Shown: positions 52,366 to 62,470 of the stretch, piece after piece
How the letters are laid out: the number at the start of each line of letters is the position of its first letter
How positions within the stretch are numbered: the stretch's first letter is position 1
From: an uncultured Paracoccaceae bacterium
Lineage (GTDB): Bacteria; Pseudomonadota; Alphaproteobacteria; Rhodobacterales; Rhodobacteraceae
DNA: 64,000 nucleotides
Reading direction: 5' to 3'
NCBI GenBank assembly: GCA_937864535.1
Contig: CALMJS010000017.1
Coordinates: 186,001-250,000, forward strand
The notes under the pieces: model-generated
Database searches by the model: none
Told to the model about the DNA's origin: nothing
What the model saw: only the letters and a program-made list of their open reading frames with translations
Program-made: the position numbers and the translations under genes

Positions 52366-53052
52366 TCAGCCCAGAGAATACCCGGCTCCGCGCACAGTTC
52401 GGACCGGATCGCTGTCGCCGTTTGCGGTCAGCGCCTTGCGCAAGCGTCCGACATGGACGTCGACAGTTCTGGTGTCGACATAGATGTCGCGGCCCCAAAC
52501 CCGATCAAGCAGCTGGTCGCGTGACCAAACCCGGCCCGGTTTTTCGATCAGCGTGGACAACAGTCGAAATTCGGTCGGTCCCAGTTTGACCGGTTCGCCA
52601 TTGCGTGTCACACGATGGGTTTCGCTGTCGAGCTGGATGTCCTCGTAGACCAGCACCTGCCCCGCCAAGGCCGGACGTGACCGCCGGATCTGACCGCGCA
52701 CCCGCGCGAGCAGTTCGCCGACGGAATACGGCTTGACGACATAATCGTCGGCACCGGTTTCCAAACCACGCACGCGATCCACCTCTTCGGACCGCGCGGA
52801 CAACATGATCACCGGAATGTCGCGGGTTTCGATCCGCGATTTCACCCGCCGGCAGACCTCGATCCCCGAAACATTTGGCAACATCCAGTCAAGGACGATC
52901 ACCTCGGGCGCATCTTCTGCGATCAAGAGCAGCGCGTCTTCGCCATTGGTCGCCTGCGATACCCGGAACCCTTCCGCTTCGAGGTTATAGGCCAGCACCT
53001 CGCGTTGCGCGGGTTCATCTTCTACAACCAGAATATGGGCTATCTGCGACAT
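52366..53052 (-). CDS. phoB: Phosphate regulon response regulator
   Basis: ILVVEDEPAQREVLAYNLEAEGFRV...LDWMLPNVSGIEVCR...RTVDVHVGRLRKAL. Confidence 0.95.
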   Translation of the reverse strand: MSQIAHILVVEDEPAQREVLAYNLEAEGFRVSQATNGEDALLLIAEDAPEVIVLDWMLPNVSGIEVCRRVKSRIETRDIPVIMLSARSEEVDRVRGLETGADDYVVKPYSVGELLARVRGQIRRSRPALAGQVLVYEDIQLDSETHRVTRNGEPVKLGPTEFRLLSTLIEKPGRVWSRDQLLDRVWGRDIYVDTRTVDVHVGRLRKALTANGDSDPVRTVRGAGYSLG

Positions 53053-53055
53053 CGC

Positions 53056-53760
53056 TTAGACCTTGGTGCTCAGGCTCGTGGTGTCCATTTTCGGACGCGG
53101 ATCTTCCGGCAAATCGCCGGTGACGAGGTAAACCACCTGTTCGGCGATATTCGTCACCAGATCACCCATCCGTTCGATGTTCTTGGCGATGAAATGCAGG
53201 TGCATGCAGGGCGTTATGTTGCGCGGATCTTCCATCATGAAGGTCAGGAATTCGCGGAACGCGGTGTTATACATCTGGTCGATGTCCTGATCGCGCAGCC
53301 GGACCTGCTCGGCCAGTTCGGCGTCGCGCTGGATAAAGGCGTCCAGCGCATCCTTGAGCATGCCCTGCACTTCGCGCGCCATCCGGCGCAGCGTCGCGGT
53401 TTGACCGTCGAGGAGGCGCTGTTCGGCCAGAACATTGGTCCGCTTGGCCATGTTTTTGGAATAGTCGCCAATGCGTTCCAGACTGCCGGCGATTTTCATC
53501 ACCGTCAGGACGGTCCGCAGGTCCTTGGACACCGGGGCACGCAGCGCGATGCAAGTGGCGCTGGCTTCGTTGATCTTGATTTCCAGCTCGTCAATCGCCT
53601 TGTCGCGGCGACGGACATCTGCGGCCAGTTCCAGATCGCGGGTATCCATCGACTGTGCGGCGTCGAGAATCGAGGCCTCGACCAGCCCACCCATCCGCAG
53701 AACCAGAGCCTGGATCGACTCGAGGTCGCGATCGTACGAGGAAACAATATGCTGAGACAT
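53056..53760 (-). CDS. phoU: Phosphate transport system regulator
   Basis: HIVSSYDRDLESIQALVLRMGGLVEASILDA...SLERIGDYSKNMAKR; ERMGDLVTNIAEQVVYLV. Confidence 0.95.
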   Translation of the reverse strand: MSQHIVSSYDRDLESIQALVLRMGGLVEASILDAAQSMDTRDLELAADVRRRDKAIDELEIKINEASATCIALRAPVSKDLRTVLTVMKIAGSLERIGDYSKNMAKRTNVLAEQRLLDGQTATLRRMAREVQGMLKDALDAFIQRDAELAEQVRLRDQDIDQMYNTAFREFLTFMMEDPRNITPCMHLHFIAKNIERMGDLVTNIAEQVVYLVTGDLPEDPRPKMDTTSLSTKV

Positions 53761-53771
53761 TCGGGCGCTCC

Positions 53772-54584
53772 TTAGCCGATCCGGCCGGAAATATAGCTTT
53801 CGGTGCGCGGATCGCGCGGATTGGTAAAGATCTGGCCGGTATCGCCATATTCAACCAGGTTTCCTAGATGGAAGAACGCGGTCTTTTGGCTGACGCGGGC
53901 GGCCTGCTGCATCGAGTGGGTGACGATGATCACCGAATAATCCTGACGCAGTTCGTCAATCAATTCCTCGACTTGCGCGGTTGCGATGGGGTCGAGCGCC
54001 GAACAGGGTTCATCCATCAACAGAACCTCCGGTTCGGTGGCGACGGCGCGCGCGATACACAGGCGCTGCTGCTGTCCACCCGACAGACCCGTGCCGGGCG
54101 CGTGCAGACGGTCCTTGACCTCGTTCCAAATGGCGCCGCGGCGCAGAGCCTTTTCAACGATTTCATCGAGCTCGGCCTTATTCTTGGCAAGGCCGTGAAT
54201 CCGCGGGCCATAGGCGACGTTGTCGTAGATGGATTTCGGGAACGGGTTCGGTTTTTGGAACACCATGCCGACCTTGGCGCGCAGTTGCACCGGATCGACA
54301 CGCTTGTCGTAGATGTCTTCGTTGTCGAGCAGGATATCGCCCGTCACGCGGCAGATGTCGATTGTGTCGTTCATGCGGTTCAGACACCGCAGAAAGGTCG
54401 ACTTGCCACAACCCGACGGCCCGATAAAGGCGGTCACGGTTTTGTCTGCGATTTCAACGTTCACGTCTTTGATGGCGTGGGAGTCGCCATAGTAAACGTT
54501 GACCCCGCGGGCTGCGATTTTGATATGTGTCATGTCTACCGCTCTGTCGATGAGACTCATTTGGTTCATGTGCAAGTCCTCCAT
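53772..54584 (-). CDS. pstB: Phosphate ABC transporter ATP-binding protein
   Basis: [50 protein letters not shown]. Confidence 0.96.
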   Translation of the reverse strand: MEDLHMNQMSLIDRAVDMTHIKIAARGVNVYYGDSHAIKDVNVEIADKTVTAFIGPSGCGKSTFLRCLNRMNDTIDICRVTGDILLDNEDIYDKRVDPVQLRAKVGMVFQKPNPFPKSIYDNVAYGPRIHGLAKNKAELDEIVEKALRRGAIWNEVKDRLHAPGTGLSGGQQQRLCIARAVATEPEVLLMDEPCSALDPIATAQVEELIDELRQDYSVIIVTHSMQQAARVSQKTAFFHLGNLVEYGDTGQIFTNPRDPRTESYISGRIG

Positions 54585-55925
54585 TTACCAGCGGCGCTCG
54601 AAACGGCTGCGCAGGATGACGGCGATGATGTTCAGGGCCAACAGGAACACCAGCAGGATGATGATACCGCCCCAGGCCCGTTCGTAAAAGGCCGGGTCGG
54701 CGCGTTTGGCCCATTCGTAGATCTGGGCTGGCATGGCCGAGTTCGGTGCGGTGAAGGCATCGAAGAAACCGGACGGATAGTTGGTCGCCACAAAGCCGAC
54801 CATCCCGATCAGCAGCAGCGGCGCGGTTTCGCCGAGGGCCTGCGCCAGACCGATGATCGTGCCGGTCAGAATGCCGGGCGCCGCCAAGGGCAGGACGTGA
54901 TGGAACACCGCCTGCATCCGCGACGCACCGACGCCGAGGGCGGCCTCGCGGATCGAGGGCGGCACGGCCTTGAGGGCGGCACGGGTCGAAATGATGATCG
55001 TCGGCAACGTCATCAGCGTGAGAACCAGCCCCCCGACCAGAGGTGCGGATTTCCGCAGCGCGTCGATCCCCAGAGATCCGCCGCCGAACTGGATAAACAC
55101 CGCCACGCCAAGGATACCGAAGACGATGGACGGCACCGCGGCGAGGTTCGAGATATTCACTTCGATCAGGTCGGTCAGGCGGCTCTTGGGTGCAAACTCT
55201 TCGAGATAGATCGAGGCAGCAACGCCAATGGGCAGCGACAAAAACAGCACGACCAGCATCATGATGAACGAACCCACCACCGACACGCCCAGACCAGCCT
55301 GTTCAGGGCGCTTTTCCGAGGCGTCAGAGCCAAAGATGAAAGCCGGGTTGAATTTGAGCGACAATTTCCCCGCCGCAGCCAATTGGTCAACGATGTCCAG
55401 ATGTTCGGCATCGAGGTTCTTGTCATTGGCAAGCGCTTCGCGGGTGACGCGGCCCTTCATGTAGCCGTCCACGCGCGACGAGCCGAGAACCGTAAACTCG
55501 ACCGTTTGGCCCATCTGTTCAGGGTGCGCCAAGGCGTAGGTCCGAATTTGATCGCCCGTGGCCGAGGATAGCATGTCGCCCAGTTTCGTGGGGTCCATAT
55601 CGGTCTGAATGCCCACTTCGGTCAATTCGGCCAGCAGCGCCTCGCTGACCATCGCCTTGTACTTTGCGGTCTTGAGCGTCGAGTTTTCGGCGTCTTCAAT
55701 CGCAGCGGGGTCTAGGGTCACCGAAAGGGTGACAAAGGTCTGCTTGAACGCCGGGACGCCGTTAAACAAAATCGCCGTCAACAGCGTCAGCAAAAACGCG
55801 CAGCCGATCCCGATGGCGGCCAGGCCGTAGATCTTGAACCGGGCTTCCGACGCATTGCGACGCTTGGTCCGCGCATCTTGCACCAAGAGCGAGGATTTGG
55901 GTTTCGAAACAGGTGCGTCGGTCAT
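54585..55925 (-). CDS. pstA: Phosphate ABC transporter permease PstA
   Basis: Long N-terminal extension; SNLAAVPSIVFGILGVAVFIQFGGG; GVGASRMQAVFHHVLPLAAPGILTGTIIGLAQALGETAPLLLIG. Confidence 0.93.
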   Translation of the reverse strand: MTDAPVSKPKSSLLVQDARTKRRNASEARFKIYGLAAIGIGCAFLLTLLTAILFNGVPAFKQTFVTLSVTLDPAAIEDAENSTLKTAKYKAMVSEALLAELTEVGIQTDMDPTKLGDMLSSATGDQIRTYALAHPEQMGQTVEFTVLGSSRVDGYMKGRVTREALANDKNLDAEHLDIVDQLAAAGKLSLKFNPAFIFGSDASEKRPEQAGLGVSVVGSFIMMLVVLFLSLPIGVAASIYLEEFAPKSRLTDLIEVNISNLAAVPSIVFGILGVAVFIQFGGGSLGIDALRKSAPLVGGLVLTLMTLPTIIISTRAALKAVPPSIREAALGVGASRMQAVFHHVLPLAAPGILTGTIIGLAQALGETAPLLLIGMVGFVATNYPSGFFDAFTAPNSAMPAQIYEWAKRADPAFYERAWGGIIILLVFLLALNIIAVILRSRFERRW

Positions 55926-57376
55926 TCGTATTGCTCCTGATATTTACGGACGATGAACAGCGCCAGAACGTTCAGACCCAGCGTGATGACAAACAGCGTC
56001 ATCCCCAGCGCAAAGGCCACCAGTGCCGTCGGCGAGGAAAAGTCCAAGTCGCCCGTCAACTGCGCCACGATCCGCGTGGTCACCGTCGTCATGGCATCAA
56101 AGGGGTTCATCGAAATCTGTGCCGCGGCCCCTGCCCCCAGCACGACGATCATCGTCTCACCGATGGCACGCGAGGCGGCCAACAGAATAGCGCCGACAAT
56201 CCCCGGTAGTGCAGCCGGCAAAACAACCTGACGGATGGTTTCCGAAGGCGTCGCGCCAAGGCCCAACGACCCGTCGCGCATCGCCTGCGGCACCGCGTTG
56301 ATAATGTCGTCCGATAGCGATGACACAAAGGGGATCAACATCATGCCCATCACCAGACCGGCCGTAATCGCCGCATCGGCACTGGTCATCCAGTTCACGC
56401 CAAAGGTGCCACCATCCCCGAACAGCGTGCGCAGCAGCGGCCCGACAGTCAGCAGGGCAAACAGACCGTAAACGATGGTGGGGATGCCCGCCAGAACCTC
56501 GAGAGCGGGTTTCGCGATCGCGCGCATGGACGAGGAGGCATATTCGGACAGATACACCGCAGCGAACAGCCCGATCGGGACCGCCACCAGCAACGCGATG
56601 AGCGAGATGAACAAGGTGCCCCAGATCAGCGGCAACAGCCCCAACTCGCTCTCGCCCTGGAACGAGGGCGACCATGTCAGGCCAAAGAAGAAGTCCGCCG
56701 CCGGATAGAGGCCAAAGAATTTGATCGTGCTAAAGACCAGCGACAGCACAATGCCGACCGTGGTCAGAATGGCGATAGAGGCCGACAGGATCAGCAGGCT
56801 GCGGACAAAGTCCTCGACCTTGTTGCGGGCCATCATCGTCGGCGTGACCTGGCGTCGGGCGATCAGGAAACCGGCACCTGCGACCATGAGGACCACCGCC
56901 GTCAAAGCGATCGACCCGATCCGCGACAAGGCGCGGAACTCGAGTGCGGCCGCATATTTATCCTCGGTCGGATCAGAGCCCAGCGCCACGCCAACCGAGC
57001 CGAGCATGCCGCGCAGATCGTCGGGCATGGCAGAGGTCTCTTGCGGTAGCAGTCCCTGCGCCGACATCAGGTCAAGGCCCTTGGCGATGTTCTGCACATC
57101 GTCAGCCATCAGGCTGCGCTGAATGTCGTCCTGCGCCGAGGTGATCATCGGAGCGACAGCGTGGTTGATGATAAGCGGCTGAACAATCACCCAGACGATC
57201 AGCACCAGAAACGCGGGTACAAATGTCAGGATCGACGTGTACCAGCCATAAAAACCGGGCAGCGAGTGTAAGAGCCGTGATTTCCCCTTAACCGTCCGAA
57301 GCACAGTGGCGCGCCCCGCGAAAAAGGCCACAGCCGCAATGACCAACAGCAGCACAAAGAGCCAGAGAACCGGCAT
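55922..57376 (-). CDS. pstC: Phosphate ABC transporter permease PstC
   Basis: PALEVLAGIPTIVYGLFALLTVGPLLR; LGLGATPSETIRQVVLPAALPGIVGAILLAASRAIGETMIVVL; 4-bp overlap with pstA. Confidence 0.93.
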   Translation of the reverse strand: MPVLWLFVLLLVIAAVAFFAGRATVLRTVKGKSRLLHSLPGFYGWYTSILTFVPAFLVLIVWVIVQPLIINHAVAPMITSAQDDIQRSLMADDVQNIAKGLDLMSAQGLLPQETSAMPDDLRGMLGSVGVALGSDPTEDKYAAALEFRALSRIGSIALTAVVLMVAGAGFLIARRQVTPTMMARNKVEDFVRSLLILSASIAILTTVGIVLSLVFSTIKFFGLYPAADFFFGLTWSPSFQGESELGLLPLIWGTLFISLIALLVAVPIGLFAAVYLSEYASSSMRAIAKPALEVLAGIPTIVYGLFALLTVGPLLRTLFGDGGTFGVNWMTSADAAITAGLVMGMMLIPFVSSLSDDIINAVPQAMRDGSLGLGATPSETIRQVVLPAALPGIVGAILLAASRAIGETMIVVLGAGAAAQISMNPFDAMTTVTTRIVAQLTGDLDFSSPTALVAFALGMTLFVITLGLNVLALFIVRKYQEQYE

Positions 57377-57441
57377 ATCTTACCTCTTTTCAAGCGATGG
57401 CGGGCCACTTTGCAATGACCCGCCCGTAGCTGTGATAGCGC

Positions 57442-57465
57442 TGGGGGCGCGTGAACGCACCCCCA
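57442..57465 (-). promoter_or_regulatory. Intercistronic hairpin between pstS and pstC
   Basis: TGGGGG-C-GCG-TGAA-CGC-A-CCCCCA. Confidence 0.6.
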
Positions 57466-57474
57466 AATTTGCCA

Positions 57475-58512
57475 TTACTTGGCCATGACTTCTTCGGCAG
57501 CAACAGCAGCCTGGGTCGCAGCCAGTTCCGGATCAGCAACCAGACCGTAGGCAGCGAGCGGGCCGTTCGGGCCAGCCAGATCGTCAGAGACAAAGAACTC
57601 TGCGTATTCCTTCAGGCCGGGGATCGCGCCGATGTGGGCTTTCTTGACGTAGAAGAACAGCGGACGCGACACCGGGTAGGACCCGTCAGCGATGGTTTCG
57701 GTCGACGGAGCGATGCCGTTCATCGTCGCAACCTGCAGCTTGTCGGTGTTGTTCTCATAGAACGACAGGCCGAACACGCCGAACGCGGTCTTGTCCGAGT
57801 CGATGCGGGCGAGGGTTTCGGTGTAGTCGCCGTCGATGTCGACCGACTTGCCATCGGTGCGGATTTCCATGCACGAGGCTTCGGCGGCCTTGTCGTCGTC
57901 ACCGTTGGCAGCTTTGAACAGGTCGAACGCGCCGGTGTCTTTGCAGCCCTGGACGATCACGTTGACTTCGAACACTTCGCGGGTGCCGTGCTTGGTGCCC
58001 GGGATGAAGGCCTGGATCGGGTTGGCCGGCAGAGCGGCGTTGGCGTCAGCCCAGGTTTCGTTGGTGTTGTCGACCAGTGCGCCGTCCTTGACGATCTTGG
58101 CACCGATGGCGTTGAACCAGTCGGAGGGGGTCATCGCCCAGTCAGCGCCGTTCGAAGCGTCGGTCGCGAACACGATGCCGTCATAGCCGATGCGGACTTC
58201 CATGATGTCGGTCACGCCGTTGGCGGCACAGGTCTCGATCTCGGAGTCCTTGATCTTGCGCGACGAGTTGGCGATGTCGATGGTGTTTTCGCCAACGCCT
58301 TCACAGAAGGCCTTGAGGCCAGCCGACGAACCGCCGGATTCGACAACCGGGGTCGGGAAGTCGGTGTTTTCACCGAAAGCTTCTGCAACGATCGACGCAT
58401 AGGGCAGAACGGTCGAAGAGCCAGCCACCTGAACGTTGTCACGGGCGACAGCAGCACCAGCCGAAACGGCGGCAATCGCGATGGTCGAGGCGGTCAGTTT
58501 CATGAAGGACAT
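57475..58512 (-). CDS. pstS: Phosphate-binding protein
   Basis: VQVAGSSTVLPYASIVAEAFGE...ESGGSSAGLKAFCEGVGENTIDIANSSRKIK. Confidence 0.95.
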   Translation of the reverse strand: MSFMKLTASTIAIAAVSAGAAVARDNVQVAGSSTVLPYASIVAEAFGENTDFPTPVVESGGSSAGLKAFCEGVGENTIDIANSSRKIKDSEIETCAANGVTDIMEVRIGYDGIVFATDASNGADWAMTPSDWFNAIGAKIVKDGALVDNTNETWADANAALPANPIQAFIPGTKHGTREVFEVNVIVQGCKDTGAFDLFKAANGDDDKAAEASCMEIRTDGKSVDIDGDYTETLARIDSDKTAFGVFGLSFYENNTDKLQVATMNGIAPSTETIADGSYPVSRPLFFYVKKAHIGAIPGLKEYAEFFVSDDLAGPNGPLAAYGLVADPELAATQAAVAAEEVMAK

Positions 58513-58592
58513 ATGTAACTCCAGTCTTTCGAACTTGCGCTACGGGCGCTCCCCGTAGCTTGCAGGCCGTGATCTAAGGCTGCTTTCACACT

Positions 58593-58625
58593 CTTTTGTG
58601 ACAGTAATGTAAAAGTTTCATGACA
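58593..58625 (-). promoter_or_regulatory. Putative Pho box upstream of pstS
   Basis: Minus strand TGTCATGAAAC-TTTTACATTAC-TGTCACAAAA; 11-bp periodic half-sites. Confidence 0.6.
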
Positions 58626-58651
58626 TCGTCCAACAATTGCCCCAGCATGGG

Positions 58652-59698
58652 TTAATCTATTGGAAGAATGACGGAAAAAACGGTTCCCTCACCTTCGTTA
58701 CTTTCGATTTTCAGGCGCCCGCGATGCCGATTCACGATGTGTTTTACAATCGCAAGCCCAAGTCCGGTGCCGCCCACTTCGCGCGAGCGGTGTGAATCAA
58801 CTCGGTAAAACCGTTCGGTCAGACGCGGAATGTGATGCGCGGCGATCCCGTCGCCGTAGTCGCGCACGGAAATGACCACCCCCCGCCCCCGCAACAGCGG
58901 CAGGATCGCGGGTTCGGCCACCGAAATCTCGACCTTGCCGCCGGTGATTCCGTATTTGATCGCATTTTCGATCAGGTTGGTAAAAACCTGCCGCATCTGC
59001 ATCTCGTCCGCTGGCAGGACTATCTGCTCGACCTCCGCAGCATAGGCGATGCTCACCCCCGACTTGGTGGCAAGAGGCGTCAGCGCGCTGATTGTGGACT
59101 TGATCAGCCCGCAAATGTCGATCTGATCGCTGGGCCGCTGGCGTTCGTTTTCTTCGACACGGCTGAGCGACAACAGGTCCTGCACCAATTGCGACATCCG
59201 CCCCGCTTCGCGCTCCATGATCCCAAGGAATCGGTCCCGTGCGTTGGCATCGTTTCTGGCCGCCCCGCGCAGCGTTTCGATAAAGCCGAGCAGCGCCGTC
59301 AGCGGCGTCCGCAATTCATGGCTGACATTCGCAACGAAATCCCGACGCATCTTGCCTGCATCTTCGAGCGGGGTGATGTCTTCGAACGACACGAGGATAT
59401 AGCGTCCGCTCGCCCCTGCGACCGGCGCGATATGCACCCGATAAGAGGTATCGCGGCTTCCTTCGCGACCCAGATACATGGATTCGGTCGGCGCGCCGTT
59501 CATCATGCTCTGCTCGACCGCGTCCAGAACCGCAGGTTGCCGCAAGGCCGTGATATAATGTCGTCCCGGCAGGTCCGCCCCGAACAGTGCGCGGGCCACG
59601 GGGTTCACCGCGACGATACGTTCGTTCGGGCCGATCAAGACCGCCGCAAGCGGCAGTGCCAACAAAAGTTCGATTGCCAAATCAGAAGAGTTTTCCAT
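58652..59698 (-). CDS. phoR: Phosphate regulon sensor histidine kinase
   Basis: MRRDFVANVSHELRTPLTALLGFIETLRG; TNLIENAIKYG; GGTGLGLAIVKHIVNRHRGRLKIES; start trimmed to 59698. Confidence 0.93.
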   Translation of the reverse strand: MENSSDLAIELLLALPLAAVLIGPNERIVAVNPVARALFGADLPGRHYITALRQPAVLDAVEQSMMNGAPTESMYLGREGSRDTSYRVHIAPVAGASGRYILVSFEDITPLEDAGKMRRDFVANVSHELRTPLTALLGFIETLRGAARNDANARDRFLGIMEREAGRMSQLVQDLLSLSRVEENERQRPSDQIDICGLIKSTISALTPLATKSGVSIAYAAEVEQIVLPADEMQMRQVFTNLIENAIKYGITGGKVEISVAEPAILPLLRGRGVVISVRDYGDGIAAHHIPRLTERFYRVDSHRSREVGGTGLGLAIVKHIVNRHRGRLKIESNEGEGTVFSVILPID

Positions 59699-59845
59699 GG
59701 CCGCAAGTTGTCCGGACAATTTGAAAATAGCAACCCAATCCAAACTCCCCCAATTTAGCGATTACAACTACTTGCTTTCGTGCATTAATTGTTTTCACAT
59801 GATGGCAAGGCTGTCTTCGGGACAAGACAAGCAAGGGGACGACGG

Positions 59846-60220
59846 ATGGGAATGGCGATCCAATTGGAAAATATGCGCACGTTTGATCGGGCGCGGATGC
59901 TGGTTGTCGGGCGATCCGATCATTGGGTCAGCGGCGCGCGGTATGACGACAGTATCCGGTTTATCGATGTCATGGGACTGACAGCGGAAAACCTGCGGGA
60001 CTTCTGCCCGGATATGGTGATGTCGGGCCTCTTTGTCGGGGCGTTCGACGCCCTCGACATCGCGACACGGCTAAGGTCACTGGGTTACGTCGGGCCCTAT
60101 CGGGTGGTTTGCCGTGACCTGCCCAATCCCGGTCTCGTCCGCAAAGAGATCGCGGAGGCGGCGCCGGGGCTCGATTTCGATATTCTGGCGGTGCCAGAGG
60201 TCAGCGGCACCGTCCACTGA
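59846..60220 (+). CDS. Hypothetical protein (124 aa)
   Basis: ORF with ATG at 59846 and upstream GGGGAC/GGATGG region; no family recognised. Confidence 0.65.
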   Translation: MGMAIQLENMRTFDRARMLVVGRSDHWVSGARYDDSIRFIDVMGLTAENLRDFCPDMVMSGLFVGAFDALDIATRLRSLGYVGPYRVVCRDLPNPGLVRKEIAEAAPGLDFDILAVPEVSGTVH

Positions 60221-60244
60221 TGCCGGGCTGTCGCGCCCGCAAGG

Positions 60245-60775
60245 CTATGTCTCCCGCGCCAGTTCCCTGAGACCGGACCTGAAACGGCGGGCATTGATCT
60301 GGTAGTTGATGGCGGAGCGGGTCAATCCTTCGATCTGCTCTTGCGTCAGGGTGCGGGCCACCTTGCCCGGTGCGCCCACCACCAACGAGCCATCGGGAAT
60401 GACCTTTCCCTCGGTGATCAGCGCCCCGGCGCCGATCAGGCAGTTTTTGCCGATCACAGCGCCGTTCAGGATTGTCGCGCCCATCCCGACCAGTGAATTG
60501 TCGCCGATCGTGCAGCCATGCAGCATGGCCTTATGACCGATGGTGCAGTTCGTGCCGATGGTAAGCGGCGAGCCCATATCCGTATGCAGAACACAGTTTT
60601 CCTGCACATTGCTGCCCTGCCCGACGACGATCATTTCATTGTCGCCGCGCAGCGTGCAACCGAACCAAACCGAGCTATCCGCCAATAGCGTCACTTTGCC
60701 GATCACATTGGCATCGGGGGCCACCCAAACGCTGGGATCCACCAAGGGCATCGCGCCGTCCAAAGCATAGATCAT
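60245..60775 (-). CDS. Gamma-carbonic anhydrase family (left-handed beta-helix) protein
   Basis: [50 protein letters not shown]...[25 protein letters not shown]. Confidence 0.93.
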   Translation of the reverse strand: MIYALDGAMPLVDPSVWVAPDANVIGKVTLLADSSVWFGCTLRGDNEMIVVGQGSNVQENCVLHTDMGSPLTIGTNCTIGHKAMLHGCTIGDNSLVGMGATILNGAVIGKNCLIGAGALITEGKVIPDGSLVVGAPGKVARTLTQEQIEGLTRSAINYQINARRFRSGLRELARET

Positions 60776-61416
60776 CTGGCCTCAAACTCCTTGTTCAGTC
60801 CGCGGACAAAATCGTTCAGTCCCGGTTGCCGGTCCGCCCGCGCCCGCTCGGCCTCCAGAATGGTCTTCAACTCCGCCTCTGCCGCGTCGATATCCCTGTT
60901 GATGATCACATAGTCGTACTCGGCCCAATGGCTGATCTCGTCACGGCTCTTGGCCATACGCCCTGCGATGACCTCTTCGCTGTCCTGCGCCCGCCCCCGC
61001 AGCCGCTGCTCCAGATCGGCGATGGAGGGGGGCAGAATAAAGATCGAAACCACATCCTTGCCCAGCGAGGAGCGCCGGATCTGCTGGCCGCCCTGCCAGT
61101 CGATATCGAACAGCGTATCCCGCCCTTCGCGCATGGCGACCTCGACCGGACCTTTTGGCGTTCCGTAATAGTTCCCGAACACTTCGGCGTGTTCCAGCAT
61201 CTCGCCTGCCGTGACCATGGCTTCAAAGTCGTCCTTGGTCCGGAAGAAATACTCGACCCCGTCGGTTTCCCCCGGACGCGGCTTGCGCGTGGTTGCGGAT
61301 ACGCTGAACTTCAGGGACGGGTCCCATGCCATCAACCGCTTGGCCAGAGTCGATTTGCCCGCGCCCGACGGCGAGGACAGGATAATCAACAGGCCCCGGC
61401 GTTGAATTTCGGTCAT
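60772..61416 (-). CDS. gmk: Guanylate kinase
   Basis: [51 protein letters not shown]. Confidence 0.96.
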   Translation of the reverse strand: MTEIQRRGLLIILSSPSGAGKSTLAKRLMAWDPSLKFSVSATTRKPRPGETDGVEYFFRTKDDFEAMVTAGEMLEHAEVFGNYYGTPKGPVEVAMREGRDTLFDIDWQGGQQIRRSSLGKDVVSIFILPPSIADLEQRLRGRAQDSEEVIAGRMAKSRDEISHWAEYDYVIINRDIDAAEAELKTILEAERARADRQPGLNDFVRGLNKEFEAR

Positions 61417-61419
61417 AGT

Positions 61420-62310
61420 TCACTCCACATTTTGGATCTGCTCGCGCATTTGGTCGATCGCAGCCTTGAGGTCCAATCCGACAGCCGTCAAGGCCGTGTT
61501 CTGGGATTTCGAACACAGGGTATTGGCTTCTCGGTTAAATTCCTGCGCAAGGAAATCCAGTTTCCGCCCGGCAGGCGCCGCATCGGTCAGCATCGTCCGA
61601 GCTGCCGGAACATGAGTCCGCAGGCGGTCCAGTTCCTCTGTCACGTCGGTCTTGAGGGCGATGAGGGCCAGTTCCTGCGCGACGCGGCCCGGGTCCAGAT
61701 CGCCGGCCTCCTGCACAATGCGCCCGAGCGCCTCCTTCAGAGCGGTTTCCATCGGCGCGCGCCGCTCCTGTGCTACCTGCGCGGCTTGGGCGACCAGCAC
61801 CTCGATCTGCGCCAACTGTCCCGAAAGGATGTCAAACAGCGCGCTGCCCTCGGCTTGCCGCATCTGCGAGAACTCCTCGAGCAAGGTCATGAAATCCTGC
61901 AGCAAAAGGCCCTGTAGCTCGGACTGGTCGTCCGTGGTCTGGCTTTGCACCCAGACACCGCGCAGCGCCAGAACCTCGGCCGCACTGGCTGCGGCGACCG
62001 CGATCCCGCGCGCCTGCGCCCGCGCTGTAATCAGCTCGAGCGCCGAGAGAACCCGCTCGAGCTGCCCCGCATCCAGATCCAGACTGCGCTCACCCTCGTC
62101 GCGGGTCAACCGCAGGCTCACGGTTACACTGCCGCGGGTGATCCTTGCAGCCAGGGCACGCCGGATCTCCGACTCAAGTGCGGCCATGCCATCCGGTATC
62201 CGTAACCTTAGGTCTAATCCGCGCCCGTTGACGCTACGCAGATCCCATTGCCAACGGGTTAGGCCGGACCCTCCGGTGCGGCTGGCAAAGGCTGTCATGG
62301 ATCGGATCAT
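61420..62310 (-). CDS. YicC/YloC family endoribonuclease-like protein
   Basis: MIRSMTAFASRTGG...WDLRSVNGRGLDLRLRIP; C-terminal GRKLDFLAQEFNREANTLCSKSQNTALTAVGLDLKAAIDQMREQIQNVE. Confidence 0.94.
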   Translation of the reverse strand: MIRSMTAFASRTGGSGLTRWQWDLRSVNGRGLDLRLRIPDGMAALESEIRRALAARITRGSVTVSLRLTRDEGERSLDLDAGQLERVLSALELITARAQARGIAVAAASAAEVLALRGVWVQSQTTDDQSELQGLLLQDFMTLLEEFSQMRQAEGSALFDILSGQLAQIEVLVAQAAQVAQERRAPMETALKEALGRIVQEAGDLDPGRVAQELALIALKTDVTEELDRLRTHVPAARTMLTDAAPAGRKLDFLAQEFNREANTLCSKSQNTALTAVGLDLKAAIDQMREQIQNVE

Positions 62311-62470
62311 GCGGACCTCCTCGGAATTTGCCCCTGCTATCCCAAAAATCGCTCCGGAAACACCCCAAGTCTTTGAACAAAGGTTTACCAATTAACTTAG
62401 CCCGCAAAAATTGGTCCTAATTTTGCACAATTGCCCTAAGAATTGAGCCACATTCCGAAAGGAACCGGCA

